Positions 42,375 through 51,549 of a stretch of 53,042 nucleotides of DNA are shown in pieces. The position numbers were made by a program, and so were the translations under genes. Every line of letters starts with the position of its first letter. The first letter of the stretch is position 1. Below the pieces are notes generated by a model that was given only the letters and a program-made list of their open reading frames with translations, was not told where the DNA came from and ran no database searches. Source of the DNA: Desulfofundulus luciae (GTDB taxonomy: Bacteria; Bacillota; Desulfotomaculia; Desulfotomaculales; Desulfovirgulaceae); NCBI RefSeq assembly GCF_030813795.1, contig NZ_JAUSUX010000019.1, positions 1-53,042 of the forward strand, in the 5' to 3' direction.

Positions 42375-43043
42375 ATGCTGCTATCAATTTACCGCACGGT
42401 GCTAATTTATTTTATTGTGCTGCTGGTAGTTCGCCTGATGGGCAAGCGGGAAATTGGTCAGCTTTCGCCCTTTGATTTTGTGGTGGCCATCATTATTGCC
42501 GAACTGGCGGCCATTCCCATGGAGTCCACCAGTATTCCCTTATGGAGAGGGATCATTCCCCTGGTTACCCTGGGAATTCTGGAAGTCGTGCTCAGCTTCC
42601 TGGCCCTGCACAGTCCCTTCCTGCGCCGGCTGCTGGACGGTGAACCCCAGGTGGTAATCCGGAACGGGCGCATTATCAAGGATGAACTGCGCCGGGCGCG
42701 CTATAATTTAAACGACCTTCTGGCCCAGCTCAGGGAGAAGGGAATTGTAAATGTGGGTGACGTGGAGTTCGGGGTGCTGGAAACTTCGGGCAAGCTGAGC
42801 GTAATCCCCAAATCCCAAAAACGTCCCGTTACACCTGAGGATCTTGGCCTGCCAACCAGTTATGAAGGTTTACCGGCCGTGCTGGTGATGGATGGGCAGG
42901 TTTTAAAGGACAACCTGCGTCTGGTCGGCCTCGATGAGGCGTGGCTGAGGGAACACCTGGCTGCGGCCGGCCTGGAGCCAGAGCGGGTTTTTCTGGCCAC
43001 CCTGGGCACCGACGGCCGGCTGTTTATTAATGAAGAAGAATGA
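42375..43043 (+). CDS. DUF421 / YetF-family membrane protein
   Basis: 222 residues. Two to three N-terminal membrane helices (about 5-25, 32-50, 55-77) carry the family motif RLMGKREIGQLSPFDFVVAI. A cytoplasmic domain follows with PQVVIRNGRIIKDELRRARY, NLNDLLAQLREKGIVNVGDV and FGVLETSGKLSVIPK. These are typical of the YetF/YrbG/YdfR group found in spore formers. Its C-terminal extension (about 155-222) is a further alpha/beta segment. Biochemical function is not established. Confidence 0.88.
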   Translation: MLLSIYRTVLIYFIVLLVVRLMGKREIGQLSPFDFVVAIIIAELAAIPMESTSIPLWRGIIPLVTLGILEVVLSFLALHSPFLRRLLDGEPQVVIRNGRIIKDELRRARYNLNDLLAQLREKGIVNVGDVEFGVLETSGKLSVIPKSQKRPVTPEDLGLPTSYEGLPAVLVMDGQVLKDNLRLVGLDEAWLREHLAAAGLEPERVFLATLGTDGRLFINEEE

Positions 43044-43200
43044 GGTAAACAGCCCACCTGCGGCGAGTTAAGTAGTTAGTAGTTATTACGATCTGGAACA
43101 CAACTCAGTGAAGTTCATATCTAGCTTTATTTTCACAGAAAAGAAGGAATATGCATTTTAAAGTAGAATTAACTGGTAAAAATAAGGCGGGGCGGAACGG

Positions 43201-43860
43201 ATGTTTGAAATTACAAGGCGCCACCAGCTAATTATTTTGATCGTTGCAGCCATACTGATTTTTGGTGGTGGCTATCGCTATGCCTTATGGCAGCAGCGGA
43301 CCGGTGCTGAAAGCAAACCGGCATTGGAACAACTAAATCCTTCGGAGAACCTTGAAGCAAAAGAATTGGTGGTTCATGTTGCCGGTGCAGTGGAAAAGCC
43401 GGGAGTATACCGCCTTTCAGCCGGTGCGAGGGTGCAGGATGCGATCAAAATGGCCGTTGCCATTCCGGAAGCGGATCTGGATTTGTTAAACCTGGCCGCA
43501 CCCCTGGCCGACGGGCAAAAACTGGTTGTTCCGCTAAAACAACCTGGTTTAAACGGGGGCGCGGTGCCTTTGCAGAACATGTCTGGTTCTGCTCCCGTTA
43601 ATGCCACTTTGCGCAATAATCCTTTTGCTCAACCATCTGGTAATTCACCAGCCTCCGGGGCTGGTTCGCTGGTGAACATCAACACCGCCGATCAAAAGGA
43701 ACTGGAAACCCTGCCCGGAATCGGGCCTTCCCTGGCCCAGCGCATCATCCAGTACCGGGAAACCAACGGGCCATTTAAAGTGCCCGAGGACATTAAAAAT
43801 GTTTCCGGCATCGGGGATAAAAGGTTTGAGCAGCTCAAGGATCGCATAACGGTATATTAG
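43201..43860 (+). CDS. comEA: Competence DNA-binding protein ComEA
   Basis: 219 residues. An N-terminal membrane anchor (about 8-26), a short linker, an SLBB-type beta-grasp domain (LVVHVAGAVEKPGVYRLSAG, near 58-120), a Ser/Pro/Asn-rich linker and a C-terminal double helix-hairpin-helix (VNINTADQKELETLPGIG; NVSGIGDKRFEQLK). It binds incoming double-stranded DNA outside the membrane for uptake through ComEC, which is encoded about 1.3 kb downstream; here the two are split by a transglycosylase and a SASP gene. GGGGCGG precedes the ATG. Confidence 0.93.
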   Translation: MFEITRRHQLIILIVAAILIFGGGYRYALWQQRTGAESKPALEQLNPSENLEAKELVVHVAGAVEKPGVYRLSAGARVQDAIKMAVAIPEADLDLLNLAAPLADGQKLVVPLKQPGLNGGAVPLQNMSGSAPVNATLRNNPFAQPSGNSPASGAGSLVNINTADQKELETLPGIGPSLAQRIIQYRETNGPFKVPEDIKNVSGIGDKRFEQLKDRITVY

Positions 43861-43932
43861 CCAGTTTAAAGTCTTCCCTGTCCGCCGCGTTTTATCCCAG
43901 AAGGTGCGTGGTTCCGTTATTACGAGGAACAA

Positions 43933-44661
43933 ATGGAGGAAAAATCAATGTTTGTCCCCCTGGTAAACCCGTTTCCTCAAATCAGTAACAGGCAGGTCGG
44001 TTTCCCGATAGGGACTCTCAATACTCCCCGGCAGTCCTTTGCCCTGCTGCTGGCAGCAGCGCTGGAATCTTCCGCCGGCAATACGATGGACGGGAAGAGC
44101 AAACAGATAGATGACAAAAATATCACGGAGTTGCTGTTGCCTTTCTTTTTACTGGCAGCAGGCAACAGGGAACTTTTAACGTCCCTGTGGGTTGTTTTTA
44201 ACTCCTTGCTGTCACAGGAGGAGAACGGGCAGCGTTATTTTCCTGCCACTAACAACAATAGTCGAGCGGCCGATGCCGGTGGGTTCGATGCCCTGATCAA
44301 CGATGTGGCTAAAAAGTACGGTTTAGAACCGGCGTTGCTCAAGGCGGTGGTCAAGGTGGAATCGGGGTTCAATGCCTTCGCCCTTTCCCCCGCCGGGGCG
44401 CAGGGGTTGATGCAGCTCATGCCCGCCACGGCTACGGCTCTGGGAGTGCGGAACCCGTGGGACCCCCGGGAAAACCTGGAGGGGGGCGCCCGTTATTTGA
44501 AATCCCTGCTGGAGCGTTTCGGAGGCAATGTCAACCTGGCCCTGGCGGCCTATAACGCCGGCCCGGGGGCGGTGCAGCGCTACGGCGGCATTCCTCCCTA
44601 CCGCGAAACGCAGCAATACCTGCAGCGGGTAGCTGCTGCAAGACATGAGTTTTTGGTGTAA
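43933..44661 (+). CDS. Lytic transglycosylase (SLT/GEWL domain)
   Basis: 242 residues. The first about 110 residues have no recognised domain and no clear signal peptide, although a hydrophobic stretch [10 protein letters not shown] occurs near residue 36. The C-terminal domain is a soluble lytic transglycosylase: catalytic Glu in [15 protein letters not shown], then [17 protein letters not shown] and [13 protein letters not shown]. It would cleave peptidoglycan glycan strands. GGAGG precedes the ATG. A bidirectional terminator follows. Confidence 0.9.
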   Translation: MEEKSMFVPLVNPFPQISNRQVGFPIGTLNTPRQSFALLLAAALESSAGNTMDGKSKQIDDKNITELLLPFFLLAAGNRELLTSLWVVFNSLLSQEENGQRYFPATNNNSRAADAGGFDALINDVAKKYGLEPALLKAVVKVESGFNAFALSPAGAQGLMQLMPATATALGVRNPWDPRENLEGGARYLKSLLERFGGNVNLALAAYNAGPGAVQRYGGIPPYRETQQYLQRVAAARHEFLV

Positions 44662-44667
44662 AAAAGC

Positions 44668-44689
44668 AACCCGGCTGTTAAGCCGGGTT
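44668..44689. terminator. Bidirectional terminator between transglycosylase and SASP genes
   Basis: AACCCGGC (44668-44675), loop TGTTAA, GCCGGGTT (44682-44689). The leftward read is followed by GCTTTTTTAC, the stronger U-run, so it chiefly serves the SASP gene; rightward it is followed by CAAACGTTTTA. Confidence 0.75.
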
Positions 44690-44739
44690 CAAACGTTTTA
44701 TATGCCTTCCAACTGGCAGATTTTAGATCTAACCACTAC

Positions 44740-44982
44740 CTAAAAGTCATCTTGAAGGTTCAGCCGGGCTTTGCGATCCCCTTCTTCGGCCAGCGCCTCT
44801 TCCCCGGCCTTAACAAGTTTACGTACCATGTTTCCGCCAATTTTCCCCGCTTCCCGCACGGTCAACTCATCCCCGGCATTGGCCAGATCATCCTCCAGGC
44901 CCAGTTCCCTGGCCGTCTCCCACTTAAGCCTATCCAGTTGCCTTTCCGTACGCAGCTTGTCGTTGTCCTTCTTATGACCCAT
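44740..44982 (-). CDS. Alpha/beta-type small acid-soluble spore protein
   Basis: 80 residues from an ATG at 44982 with CAGGGGTGA upstream. The family core is visible: LKWETARELGLEDDL, then LTVREAGKIGGNMVRKLVKA. The GKIGG stretch is near the germination-protease site region of other members. SASPs coat and protect DNA in dormant spores and are made in the forespore, so the host is a spore former. It is monocistronic, with a terminator just downstream. Confidence 0.85.
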   Translation of the reverse strand: MGHKKDNDKLRTERQLDRLKWETARELGLEDDLANAGDELTVREAGKIGGNMVRKLVKAGEEALAEEGDRKARLNLQDDF

Positions 44983-45131
44983 TAGATCACCCCTGAGATT
45001 AGGATGCCTCAATCGTCTGATTGCGTATACAAGAACTAATTGCGTTAATACCATACAACGAGTAAGGCTGTTGACAAGGTAGTGCAGGTCGTAGCCTCTT
45101 TTGTTTTAGCGCGACAGGAAGATGGAACCCA

Positions 45132-47627
45132 GTGGCGAACAATTCCCTTGTTACTATCTGTCATTTTGGGGTGTTGTTGTTGGTTTCCAGGCCCCTGGTG
45201 TATTTGACCCTGGCTTTTGCAGCCGGCATCTTCCTGGCGGGCAGTTGGGGGTTGTCCCCCAACACGGCCCTATTGATTTGTGGTGCCCTGTTTTTCGCGG
45301 CCGTGCTGGGGTATTTTTTTCACTGGTCTTTTAACCGGTGGGTTATTTTAAGCCTGTTCCTGGCCCTGGGTTTCGCCTGGGCTACTTTGGCGGCTGGCCG
45401 TGTCAACCCCGTCCTTGATGAATATGCCGGACACTGGGTGACCCTGGAGGGCACCGTCAGCCAGGAGGCGGATGTCCGTTCGGACCGGGTTTACTACTGG
45501 CTGGATGTGCAGAGGATTTCCCTGGGCCGGGAGGCCCGGGAGCTCCAGGCGCTGGTACTTGTGCGGGCCGCCGCGCCCGGGCCGGTTTATTCCTACGGGG
45601 ATCGTTTGCTCCTGCATGGTTTGCTTAACCGGCCTTTGGACCCGGGCAATCCCGGGGAGTTTGACTATCGCGCTTACCTGGCCCGCCGGGGTGCCGGTGC
45701 GGTCCTTATGGTGCGGGATCCCGCTTCCATTCAGAAGCTTGGGGTGGGCGGGCACCCGGTGGTGCGGGCGGTTCTGCGGGTTAAGGAAAAACTCCTCACG
45801 GTCGGCCGGGCTACCCTGCCGCCGGAGAAAGCGGCCCTTTTAAACGGAATTGTCTTTGGCAGCCAGGGGCAGATAGACCGGAAGACCTGGCAGCTTTTCA
45901 GTGAATCCGGTGTGGTTCACATCTTGAGCGTCAGCGGCCTGCACGTGGGCCTCGTTCTGGCAGGGGTACTGGCCCTGGTCAGGTTGCTGCGCGTGCCCCT
46001 TTTTCTTACCGCTCCTATTGTTACCGCGATATTGATCCTTTACGCCACCTTATGTGGTTTGGGTCCGGCGGTGACCCGTTCCACCCTCATGGCCCTCATG
46101 TTTCTCTGGGCCCACCACCTGGGCCGGGCAAGGGACTGGCCTACCACCCTGGCCGTGGCCGCCCTGGTCAGCCTCATGGTCAAACCCCTCTCCCTTTACG
46201 ACATTGGCTTTCAGCTTTCCTTTACTGCCACCTGGGGCATCCTCTACCTGGGACCGGCGCTGGACGGGTTGTTAAAAAATATCATCCGGCATACGTGGTT
46301 AAGGGGGGCCCTCTGGGTTTCCCTGGCTGCCCAGCTGGCCACCCTGCCCCTGATAGCCTGGTACTACAATTTGATTTCCCTGGTATCTTTATTGACCAAT
46401 CTGGCGGCAGTTCCTCTCACGGGGTTGATCCTTGCCCTGGGTACGGCGGCTGCTCTCCTGGGCCTGGTTATTCCCGCCCTGGCCGGTTTGATTAATATCA
46501 ACACCTCCATGCTCCTGGATCTTTTCATGGGCCTGGTTTCCTTCTGCCGGGTCTTGCCCGGTTCGGTAATCTATGTTCCCACGCCGCCTTTTTTCCTGGT
46601 GGTGGCCTGGTATCCCCTTTTGTTTTTGGGAGTTTTGCTTGTCTCAAACGACGGCCGGGCCGCTTTGCGCCAATTTTTCAGCCGCCATCACCGCTTATTG
46701 CCGGTGGCTTTCATGGGCGGAGGACTTTTGATATCTATTTTTCTCTTTAAAAGTCCCGGGGAAAACCAGCTGGTGGTCCATTTCATCGATGTGGGCCAGG
46801 GGGACAGTATTCTCGTCCAGACTCCCGGCGGCAAAAACATGCTGGTGGATGCCGGGGGCTGGCCGGGGGAATTGGACTCGGGGGAAGGGGCCGGGGAGAA
46901 GGTGGTGGTGCCCTACCTGCGCCGGCTGGGTGTCAGGCGCCTGGACGTGCTGGTGATCACCCATCCCCACGAGGATCACGCGGGGGGAATGAAGGCAGTG
47001 ATCGAGGCTTTTCCGGTTGATTTGGTCCTGGCGTCACCGGTGGGCGGAACGGGGAATCCCCCCGTATCTGCTGGGGCTCATTCCCAGTCTTCCGACAAAG
47101 TCCCTTTAACCTATAGCACTCTTATTGCCGGACTGGCCGCCCGGGGTGTGCCTGTGAAGGTAACGGGGGCCGGGGATCGCCTGCACCTGGACCCGGCCCT
47201 GGATATCCAGGTACTGGGGCCGCCCCGCCCGCTGCTTTCCGGCACCCGGTCTGATTTGAATAACGCCTCCCTGGTGCTGCGCCTTTGTTACGGGGAAGAA
47301 GTGCTGCTGCTTACCGGGGATATTGAGGTGGAAGCCCAGCAGGCCCTCATGGATGCAGGCGTCAATCTGGGCTGTACCGTGCTCAAAATACCCCACCACG
47401 GCAGCCGTTACCTCCTACCTTCTTTTCTGGAAAAAACACACCCGGATGTAGCGGTGATTTCCGTAGGGCGGCATAACAATTTCGGGCACCCCGCCCCGGA
47501 AACGCTGGAACGCCTGGCCCGGATGCCGGTGCGGGTTTACCGCACCGACCTGGATGGGGCGGTTATCTTGAGGATCGACGGCAAGCACATCTTTGTCAGG
47601 ACAGGCCGCCAGCGCCGGGCGGCTTGA
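45132..47627 (+). CDS. comEC: DNA-uptake channel ComEC / Rec2-family metallo-hydrolase
   Basis: 831 residues with a GTG start; the upstream GGAAG site is modest. An N-terminal membrane and DUF4131 part, a central Competence domain with many helices (for example SVSGLHVGLVLAGVLALV and TRSTLMALMFLWAHH), and a C-terminal metallo-beta-lactamase domain (VHFIDVGQGDSILVQTPG; the metal motif THPHEDHAGG; later LKIPHHGS). It is the membrane channel for transforming DNA, and the hydrolase domain may degrade the non-transported strand. It pairs with comEA upstream. Confidence 0.92.
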   Translation: MANNSLVTICHFGVLLLVSRPLVYLTLAFAAGIFLAGSWGLSPNTALLICGALFFAAVLGYFFHWSFNRWVILSLFLALGFAWATLAAGRVNPVLDEYAGHWVTLEGTVSQEADVRSDRVYYWLDVQRISLGREARELQALVLVRAAAPGPVYSYGDRLLLHGLLNRPLDPGNPGEFDYRAYLARRGAGAVLMVRDPASIQKLGVGGHPVVRAVLRVKEKLLTVGRATLPPEKAALLNGIVFGSQGQIDRKTWQLFSESGVVHILSVSGLHVGLVLAGVLALVRLLRVPLFLTAPIVTAILILYATLCGLGPAVTRSTLMALMFLWAHHLGRARDWPTTLAVAALVSLMVKPLSLYDIGFQLSFTATWGILYLGPALDGLLKNIIRHTWLRGALWVSLAAQLATLPLIAWYYNLISLVSLLTNLAAVPLTGLILALGTAAALLGLVIPALAGLININTSMLLDLFMGLVSFCRVLPGSVIYVPTPPFFLVVAWYPLLFLGVLLVSNDGRAALRQFFSRHHRLLPVAFMGGGLLISIFLFKSPGENQLVVHFIDVGQGDSILVQTPGGKNMLVDAGGWPGELDSGEGAGEKVVVPYLRRLGVRRLDVLVITHPHEDHAGGMKAVIEAFPVDLVLASPVGGTGNPPVSAGAHSQSSDKVPLTYSTLIAGLAARGVPVKVTGAGDRLHLDPALDIQVLGPPRPLLSGTRSDLNNASLVLRLCYGEEVLLLTGDIEVEAQQALMDAGVNLGCTVLKIPHHGSRYLLPSFLEKTHPDVAVISVGRHNNFGHPAPETLERLARMPVRVYRTDLDGAVILRIDGKHIFVRTGRQRRAA

Positions 47628-47765
47628 GGGGGTTTGGTGCCGGGTCAAGTTTTAAAGCAAATCGTGTGCCCCCCCCAAACATCCCCGGATTGCCTTATCC
47701 CGGTTTTTAAGCTAAACTGAAGCCAAACCGTTTTTAATACTATTTTTAAGAAGGGGGAATAGCCA

Positions 47766-48743
47766 GTGCCTGCCAACCTAACCCCCCAGTATCACGCTGC
47801 GGAAGAAGCTTTTCGCAATGCCACCACCGTTGAGGAAAAAATCGCCGCTCTGGAAGAAATGCTGGCCGTAATCCCCAAGCACAAGGGTACGGAGAAGCTT
47901 CAGGCTGACATTAAACGGCGGCTGGCCCGTTTGCGGGAAGAAGGTCAAAAGAAAGCCACCCTCAGCCGGCACGACCCCTTTCATATTGAAAAACAGGGAG
48001 CCGGGCAGGTGGCCCTGGTGGGTTATCCCAATAGCGGCAAATCAGCTCTCGTTGGGGCGCTAACCAGAGCCAGGGTGAAGGTGGCGGACTACCCCTTTAC
48101 CACTACCATTCCTTTTAGCGGCATGATGCCTTACGAGGAAGTTTACGTCCAGATGGTTGACACCCCGCCTCTTACCGCCGAAGGATTCCCCCCAGGGCTG
48201 GCCGGTTTGCTGCGCAACGCCGACGCTCTGTTGCTGGTGATCGACAGTTGCGCCGGTGACTGTATAGATCAATTGGAAAATTCCCTGCTACTGCTGAACG
48301 AACGCAAAATCATCCGCAGCGAGATTCCTCCCGGGGTCAGGGCCGTACCTCCTCACCGGTTGATCATAGTTGCTAACAAAGCTGAACAGCCCGAGGGAAG
48401 GGAAAATCTTTCACTGCTGCAAGAACTGTTGCCGCCCCACCTGGAAATTTTACCGGTTTCTGCCGCAACAGGTCTCAACCTGGAACAGCTTAAAACCAGG
48501 CTGTTTTCAGCCCTGGAGGTTATTCGCGTTTTTACCAGGTCCCCGGGCAAAGAGCCCGACCTCACCCGCCCCTTTATTTTACCCCGCGGCAGCAATATTC
48601 TGGATCTGGCCGGGAACATTCACAAGGATTTTTTGAAAACCTTGCGTGGAGCACGCATCTGGGGGTCGGCCCGTTTCCCCGGTCAGAGTGTGCCGAAGGA
48701 ATATGTCTTGCAGGACAGGGATATTGTGGAGCTGCTGGTATAA
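47766..48743 (+). CDS. Obg/DRG-related GTPase with TGS domain
   Basis: 325 residues with a GTG start behind AAGGGGG. A helical N-terminus (1-75) precedes the GTPase core: G1 GYPNSGKSALV, switch YPFTTTIP, G3 as DTPP (usual DxPG), G4 NKAE. The C-terminal about 70 residues, ending GQSVPKEYVLQDRDIVELL, form a TGS domain as in DRG/Rbg proteins. It is related to translation-associated GTPases of the DRG group; the specific role is unknown. The second Pro in the G3 motif is unusual and may slow hydrolysis. Confidence 0.85.
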   Translation: MPANLTPQYHAAEEAFRNATTVEEKIAALEEMLAVIPKHKGTEKLQADIKRRLARLREEGQKKATLSRHDPFHIEKQGAGQVALVGYPNSGKSALVGALTRARVKVADYPFTTTIPFSGMMPYEEVYVQMVDTPPLTAEGFPPGLAGLLRNADALLLVIDSCAGDCIDQLENSLLLLNERKIIRSEIPPGVRAVPPHRLIIVANKAEQPEGRENLSLLQELLPPHLEILPVSAATGLNLEQLKTRLFSALEVIRVFTRSPGKEPDLTRPFILPRGSNILDLAGNIHKDFLKTLRGARIWGSARFPGQSVPKEYVLQDRDIVELLV

Positions 48744-48806
48744 GAAGATTAAGCCAACACCGGTAAAACTCTACGCCAGCCACGATTTACACTAAGGAGG
48801 GAAAAA

Positions 48807-49664
48807 ATGTCCTCTTTAAAGCTGGCCATTGTTCAATTCCCCAGGGATAGAACAGATCTTGAACAGAACATCGTGCAAATGTATAAGTTTTTGGATAAAA
48901 TTACCGCGGACGTAGATGTGGTTTTGCTGCCGGAGGACTGGCTGGGAGCAACAGTGATTGACTGGGATGATTACCAGGAGATCATTATTAAATTATTCCA
49001 CGGAGCCATCCTCTTCCGGGGCAAGTCCGGGGGGTATATCCCGGATGGTTCTCATGTTGCCGGGGGCCCATCTCCCACTCCCGTGTTTGTGTCCGGCGCT
49101 CAGTATGTCCGGGCGGAGGGAGGCATATTTTCCCGGGGCATGATCCTGGGCGGCGAACTGTCCGCCCCCGTTTTCTTTGAAAAACAGTTCCCCTCCCAGG
49201 CCATTGGCGAAAGGAACTATGTAAAGCCCGGCAGTTTATTACCGGTGATCGAGCACCGGGGCACACCTCTCGGTGTGGCGGTGTGTGTGGATATCATGTA
49301 CCCGGAAATAGTGCGCAACCTGGCCTTAAGGGGGGCATTGTTAATCTTGAACCCGGCCAATATCCCGGTTGCCCGGATGCCCCTCTGGCAAAGCGTTGGC
49401 ATCACCCGGGCCTGTGAGAACACTGTTTTTGTGGTTGCAGCCAACAATACCGCCACCAGCTACCCCGACGGCCGGGAAGTGCGGGGAGAAAGTTTTGTGG
49501 CCTATCCCGACGGGTATACCCTGTTATCCTGTGGCCGGGAACCGGGGGTATATTACTTCGACCTGGATCTGTCCCGGGTGAACAAGGTTCGCCAGAGATG
49601 GCCCTACCTGGAGGACGTGCGGTCAAACAGGGAGAGTATTTGCCGGAAGTATTACAGTGAATAG
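48807..49664 (+). CDS. Carbon-nitrogen hydrolase (nitrilase superfamily)
   Basis: 285 residues. The catalytic triad can be placed: Glu in VVLLPEDWLGA, Lys in ERNYVKPG, Cys in GVAVCVDIMYPE. The family then continues with ALLILNPANIP and later RACENTVFVVAANN. It hydrolyses a non-peptide C-N bond (amide or nitrile); the substrate is not determined. CTAAGGAGGG precedes the ATG. It lies 63 bases after the GTPase gene, possibly the same transcript. Confidence 0.88.
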   Translation: MSSLKLAIVQFPRDRTDLEQNIVQMYKFLDKITADVDVVLLPEDWLGATVIDWDDYQEIIIKLFHGAILFRGKSGGYIPDGSHVAGGPSPTPVFVSGAQYVRAEGGIFSRGMILGGELSAPVFFEKQFPSQAIGERNYVKPGSLLPVIEHRGTPLGVAVCVDIMYPEIVRNLALRGALLILNPANIPVARMPLWQSVGITRACENTVFVVAANNTATSYPDGREVRGESFVAYPDGYTLLSCGREPGVYYFDLDLSRVNKVRQRWPYLEDVRSNRESICRKYYSE

Positions 49665-49714
49665 CCTCCATGACATAACTGCATAGATAAGTTATAAGTT
49701 GATAACCCGGTTAT

Positions 49715-49860
49715 CTAAAAGGCCTTGTCAATCCCACGGCGGGTCATTTTGTCCATGACCGGATGTTCTTTTAGGAGCGCAAACCAGCACTCGATCGAAC
49801 TCCGCCGTCGTATAATTTCTGTGAGTTGGTACTGCTCCGGTGGGGATAATAGAATAAACG
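49715..49860 (-). pseudogene. C-terminal fragment of a DDE transposase
   Basis: Reading leftward from about 49860 to the stop at 49715, one frame encodes PPEQYQLTEIIRRRSSIE, then CWFALLKEHPVMDK and MTRRGIDKAF. The R-R-S-S-I-E-x-W-F segment looks like the catalytic-Glu end of a transposase. No start and no upstream coding part remain. It is the leftmost scar of an insertion-sequence-rich segment. Confidence 0.5.
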
Positions 49861-49885
49861 GGGCTCATCTGTTACGTTTATTCTA
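49850..49885. repeat. 11-bp perfect inverted repeat
   Basis: TAGAATAAACG (49850-49860) and CGTTTATTCTA (49875-49885) around a 14-base loop. It lies at the broken edge of the transposase fragment and may be an element end or a stem-loop. From here to 50063 no intact gene is seen; short frames such as the one with ALYLLDNGFG near 49920 could be further debris. Confidence 0.45.
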
Positions 49886-50063
49886 ACCACGGGGCCATAA
49901 GAGTTGCTACAATTGCAATGGTTCTGGCACTCTACCTGCTGGACAACGGCTTTGGGGCATCTGGAGGCCCGCTACTTTCAGGAACTCGTCAAAGTAAAAT
50001 ATCACTGAAAACGCGGCTGATTACCGGATAGTGTCTGACTTTTTATTTTGCGAAATTTTGCTC

Positions 50064-50240
50064 ATGAGTAACGTGAGCAAAAACAACAACCAACCAGCTT
50101 ATGTGAATTTGAGCAATTTAATAGTGCGGCCAATTACGCCAGGAGAAGAAACGTCCTGGAACGACTTGATGCGCGCTAGTGTCAACCTGAGTGATCCCCA
50201 GTTTTTAGAAGGAGATATTAAGCGAAAAGGGCAGGAAAAA
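50064..50240 (+). pseudogene. N-terminal fragment of a DUF4338 (DruA-like) protein, cut by an IS
   Basis: From an ATG at 50064: MSNVSKNNNQPAYVNL, then LIVRPITPGEETSWNDLMRA. The pattern VRPITPxExxxWxxLM matches the opening of DUF4338 / DruA-like proteins from memory. Recognisable sequence ends near 50215, where the IS4-type element begins; no continuation is found beyond the element. Confidence 0.4.
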
Positions 50241-50300
50241 AGGATTCTCCCCCGAATAATGGCTGTTAAAGGGCAAAAACAGCAAAGGGGGAGAATCCTT
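50240..50300 (+). promoter_or_regulatory. Hairpin hiding the transposase ribosome-binding site
   Basis: AAGGATTCTCCCCC (50240-50253) is perfectly complementary to GGGGGAGAATCCTT (50287-50300). The 3' arm contains the GGGGGAG ribosome-binding site of the transposase ATG at 50302. Transcripts read through from outside would fold and block translation, a control known from IS10 and IS200. Confidence 0.65.
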
Positions 50301-50301
50301 G

Positions 50302-51396
50302 ATGGGCCTCAATCGGTTTGTTGCTTTATTTATAACATGGTTGACCGGAATACACAAGACCCAAGTGAAAACTCTGGCGGTGCTGGTGTATGGACTTTTA
50401 CGCTTGCCCCGGCTAGGGGTAGCATCTTTAGGACGGGCCTTACCCGGGCCGGCGGCGGAGAAGCACCGCATCAAGAGAGTAGACCGTTTTTTGGGCAACC
50501 GTCGGCTGCAGGTGGATAAATGCGCGCGCCCGCTGGCCGGAGCCATAGTGGGGGCAAAGGAACGGGTGTTCGTAGCCATTGACTGGACGGACCTTCATGA
50601 TGGTGCCCATCAGGCACTGGTAGCCGGAGTGGTTACCCGAGACCGGGCACTGCCGGTATGGTGGCAAGTGGTTGCCAAGGAACAACTTACGGCCAACCAG
50701 AACCGCATCGAGGATCGTTTTGTAGCCAAATTACGGCAGGTCCTACCTGCGCACTGCGAAGTGATAATTTTGGCGGACCGCGGCTTTGCCCGGGTGAGTT
50801 TTTTGCAGAGATTAGAGGCTTTAGGGTTCAAGTATGTAATTCGGGCGCAGGGAAACGTTTGGGTGGAATGGGAAAGCTACACTGGGGTACTGAGTAAGTT
50901 AAAGGCGTTGCCGGGAACGCAAAAGGATTTGGGCCTGGTTTATTACCAGAAGCAGGTACGCTGGCCAGTACGGCTGGTGGTGCGTTTTAAGCCGGGGCAG
51001 AAAGAACCCTGGTTGCTGGTCACCAACGTTGTCGAAGCGCGTGCCGAACGCATTGCCGACTGGTATGCACGGCGTATGGAGATCGAGGAATTTTTCCGGG
51101 ACTTAAAGAACGAGCGGGCTGGTTTTCGGTTACGGGGGCTAGTTTTGAGGGCGGCGATGCGTTATAACCGTCTTTTTCTTCTGATAGCGTACGCTTACTA
51201 CTTGCTAACTGTGTTGGGTGATTGGGCCGAAAAAAGACAGCTGCACCGGCGGCTGATGGCTAACACAGAGCGAAAGCGGACTCTGGGACTTTGGCGTGTG
51301 GGGTACTATATTTTTCGTTCCTGGTCGAGCGGACGAAGGGGCCGATGCCCCTGGGTATTCAATGCCTGGCCCGAGATAGCTTACAGCGGAATGTAG
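50302..51396 (+). CDS. IS4-family DDE transposase
   Basis: 364 residues from the ATG at 50302, with GGGGGAG upstream inside the hairpin. DDE pattern: first Asp in VFVAIDWTDLHD, second in VIILADRGFARVSF, and the IS4 YREK-type signature WYARRMEIEEFFRDLKNE. The frame is complete, so the element may still be active. It is flanked on the left by fragments of two other genes. Base composition is slightly lower in GC than in neighbouring host genes. Confidence 0.85.
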   Translation: MGLNRFVALFITWLTGIHKTQVKTLAVLVYGLLRLPRLGVASLGRALPGPAAEKHRIKRVDRFLGNRRLQVDKCARPLAGAIVGAKERVFVAIDWTDLHDGAHQALVAGVVTRDRALPVWWQVVAKEQLTANQNRIEDRFVAKLRQVLPAHCEVIILADRGFARVSFLQRLEALGFKYVIRAQGNVWVEWESYTGVLSKLKALPGTQKDLGLVYYQKQVRWPVRLVVRFKPGQKEPWLLVTNVVEARAERIADWYARRMEIEEFFRDLKNERAGFRLRGLVLRAAMRYNRLFLLIAYAYYLLTVLGDWAEKRQLHRRLMANTERKRTLGLWRVGYYIFRSWSSGRRGRCPWVFNAWPEIAYSGM

Positions 51397-51425
51397 CAGG
51401 CACAAAAGGTGGGGATACCTGAGAG

Positions 51426-51441
51426 TGTCAACCCCTTGACA
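51426..51441. promoter_or_regulatory. Palindrome TGTCAA-CCCC-TTGACA
   Basis: Perfect six-base arms immediately outside the approximate right end of the IS. It may be an element end remnant or an operator in the leader of the Lrp/AsnC gene. Confidence 0.35.
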
Positions 51442-51549
51442 ACTTAATTCGTATAATCTATAACAAATCTATAAAGCCAAACTGGAATATTGTTACCCAG
51501 TCAAGGATCTGTAATCAGGAAGCAAAGGTGCTTTCTTCAGGGCGGCTGT

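Larger units (their letters stand above)
50240..51422 (+). mobile_element. IS4-type insertion sequence
   Basis: About 1.18 kb with one intact transposase. The ends were not resolved: the left AGGATTCTCCCCC and the reverse complement of the right end CAGGTATCCCCACC are only partly alike, so the boundaries are approximate. No target duplication was identified. Confidence 0.65.
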
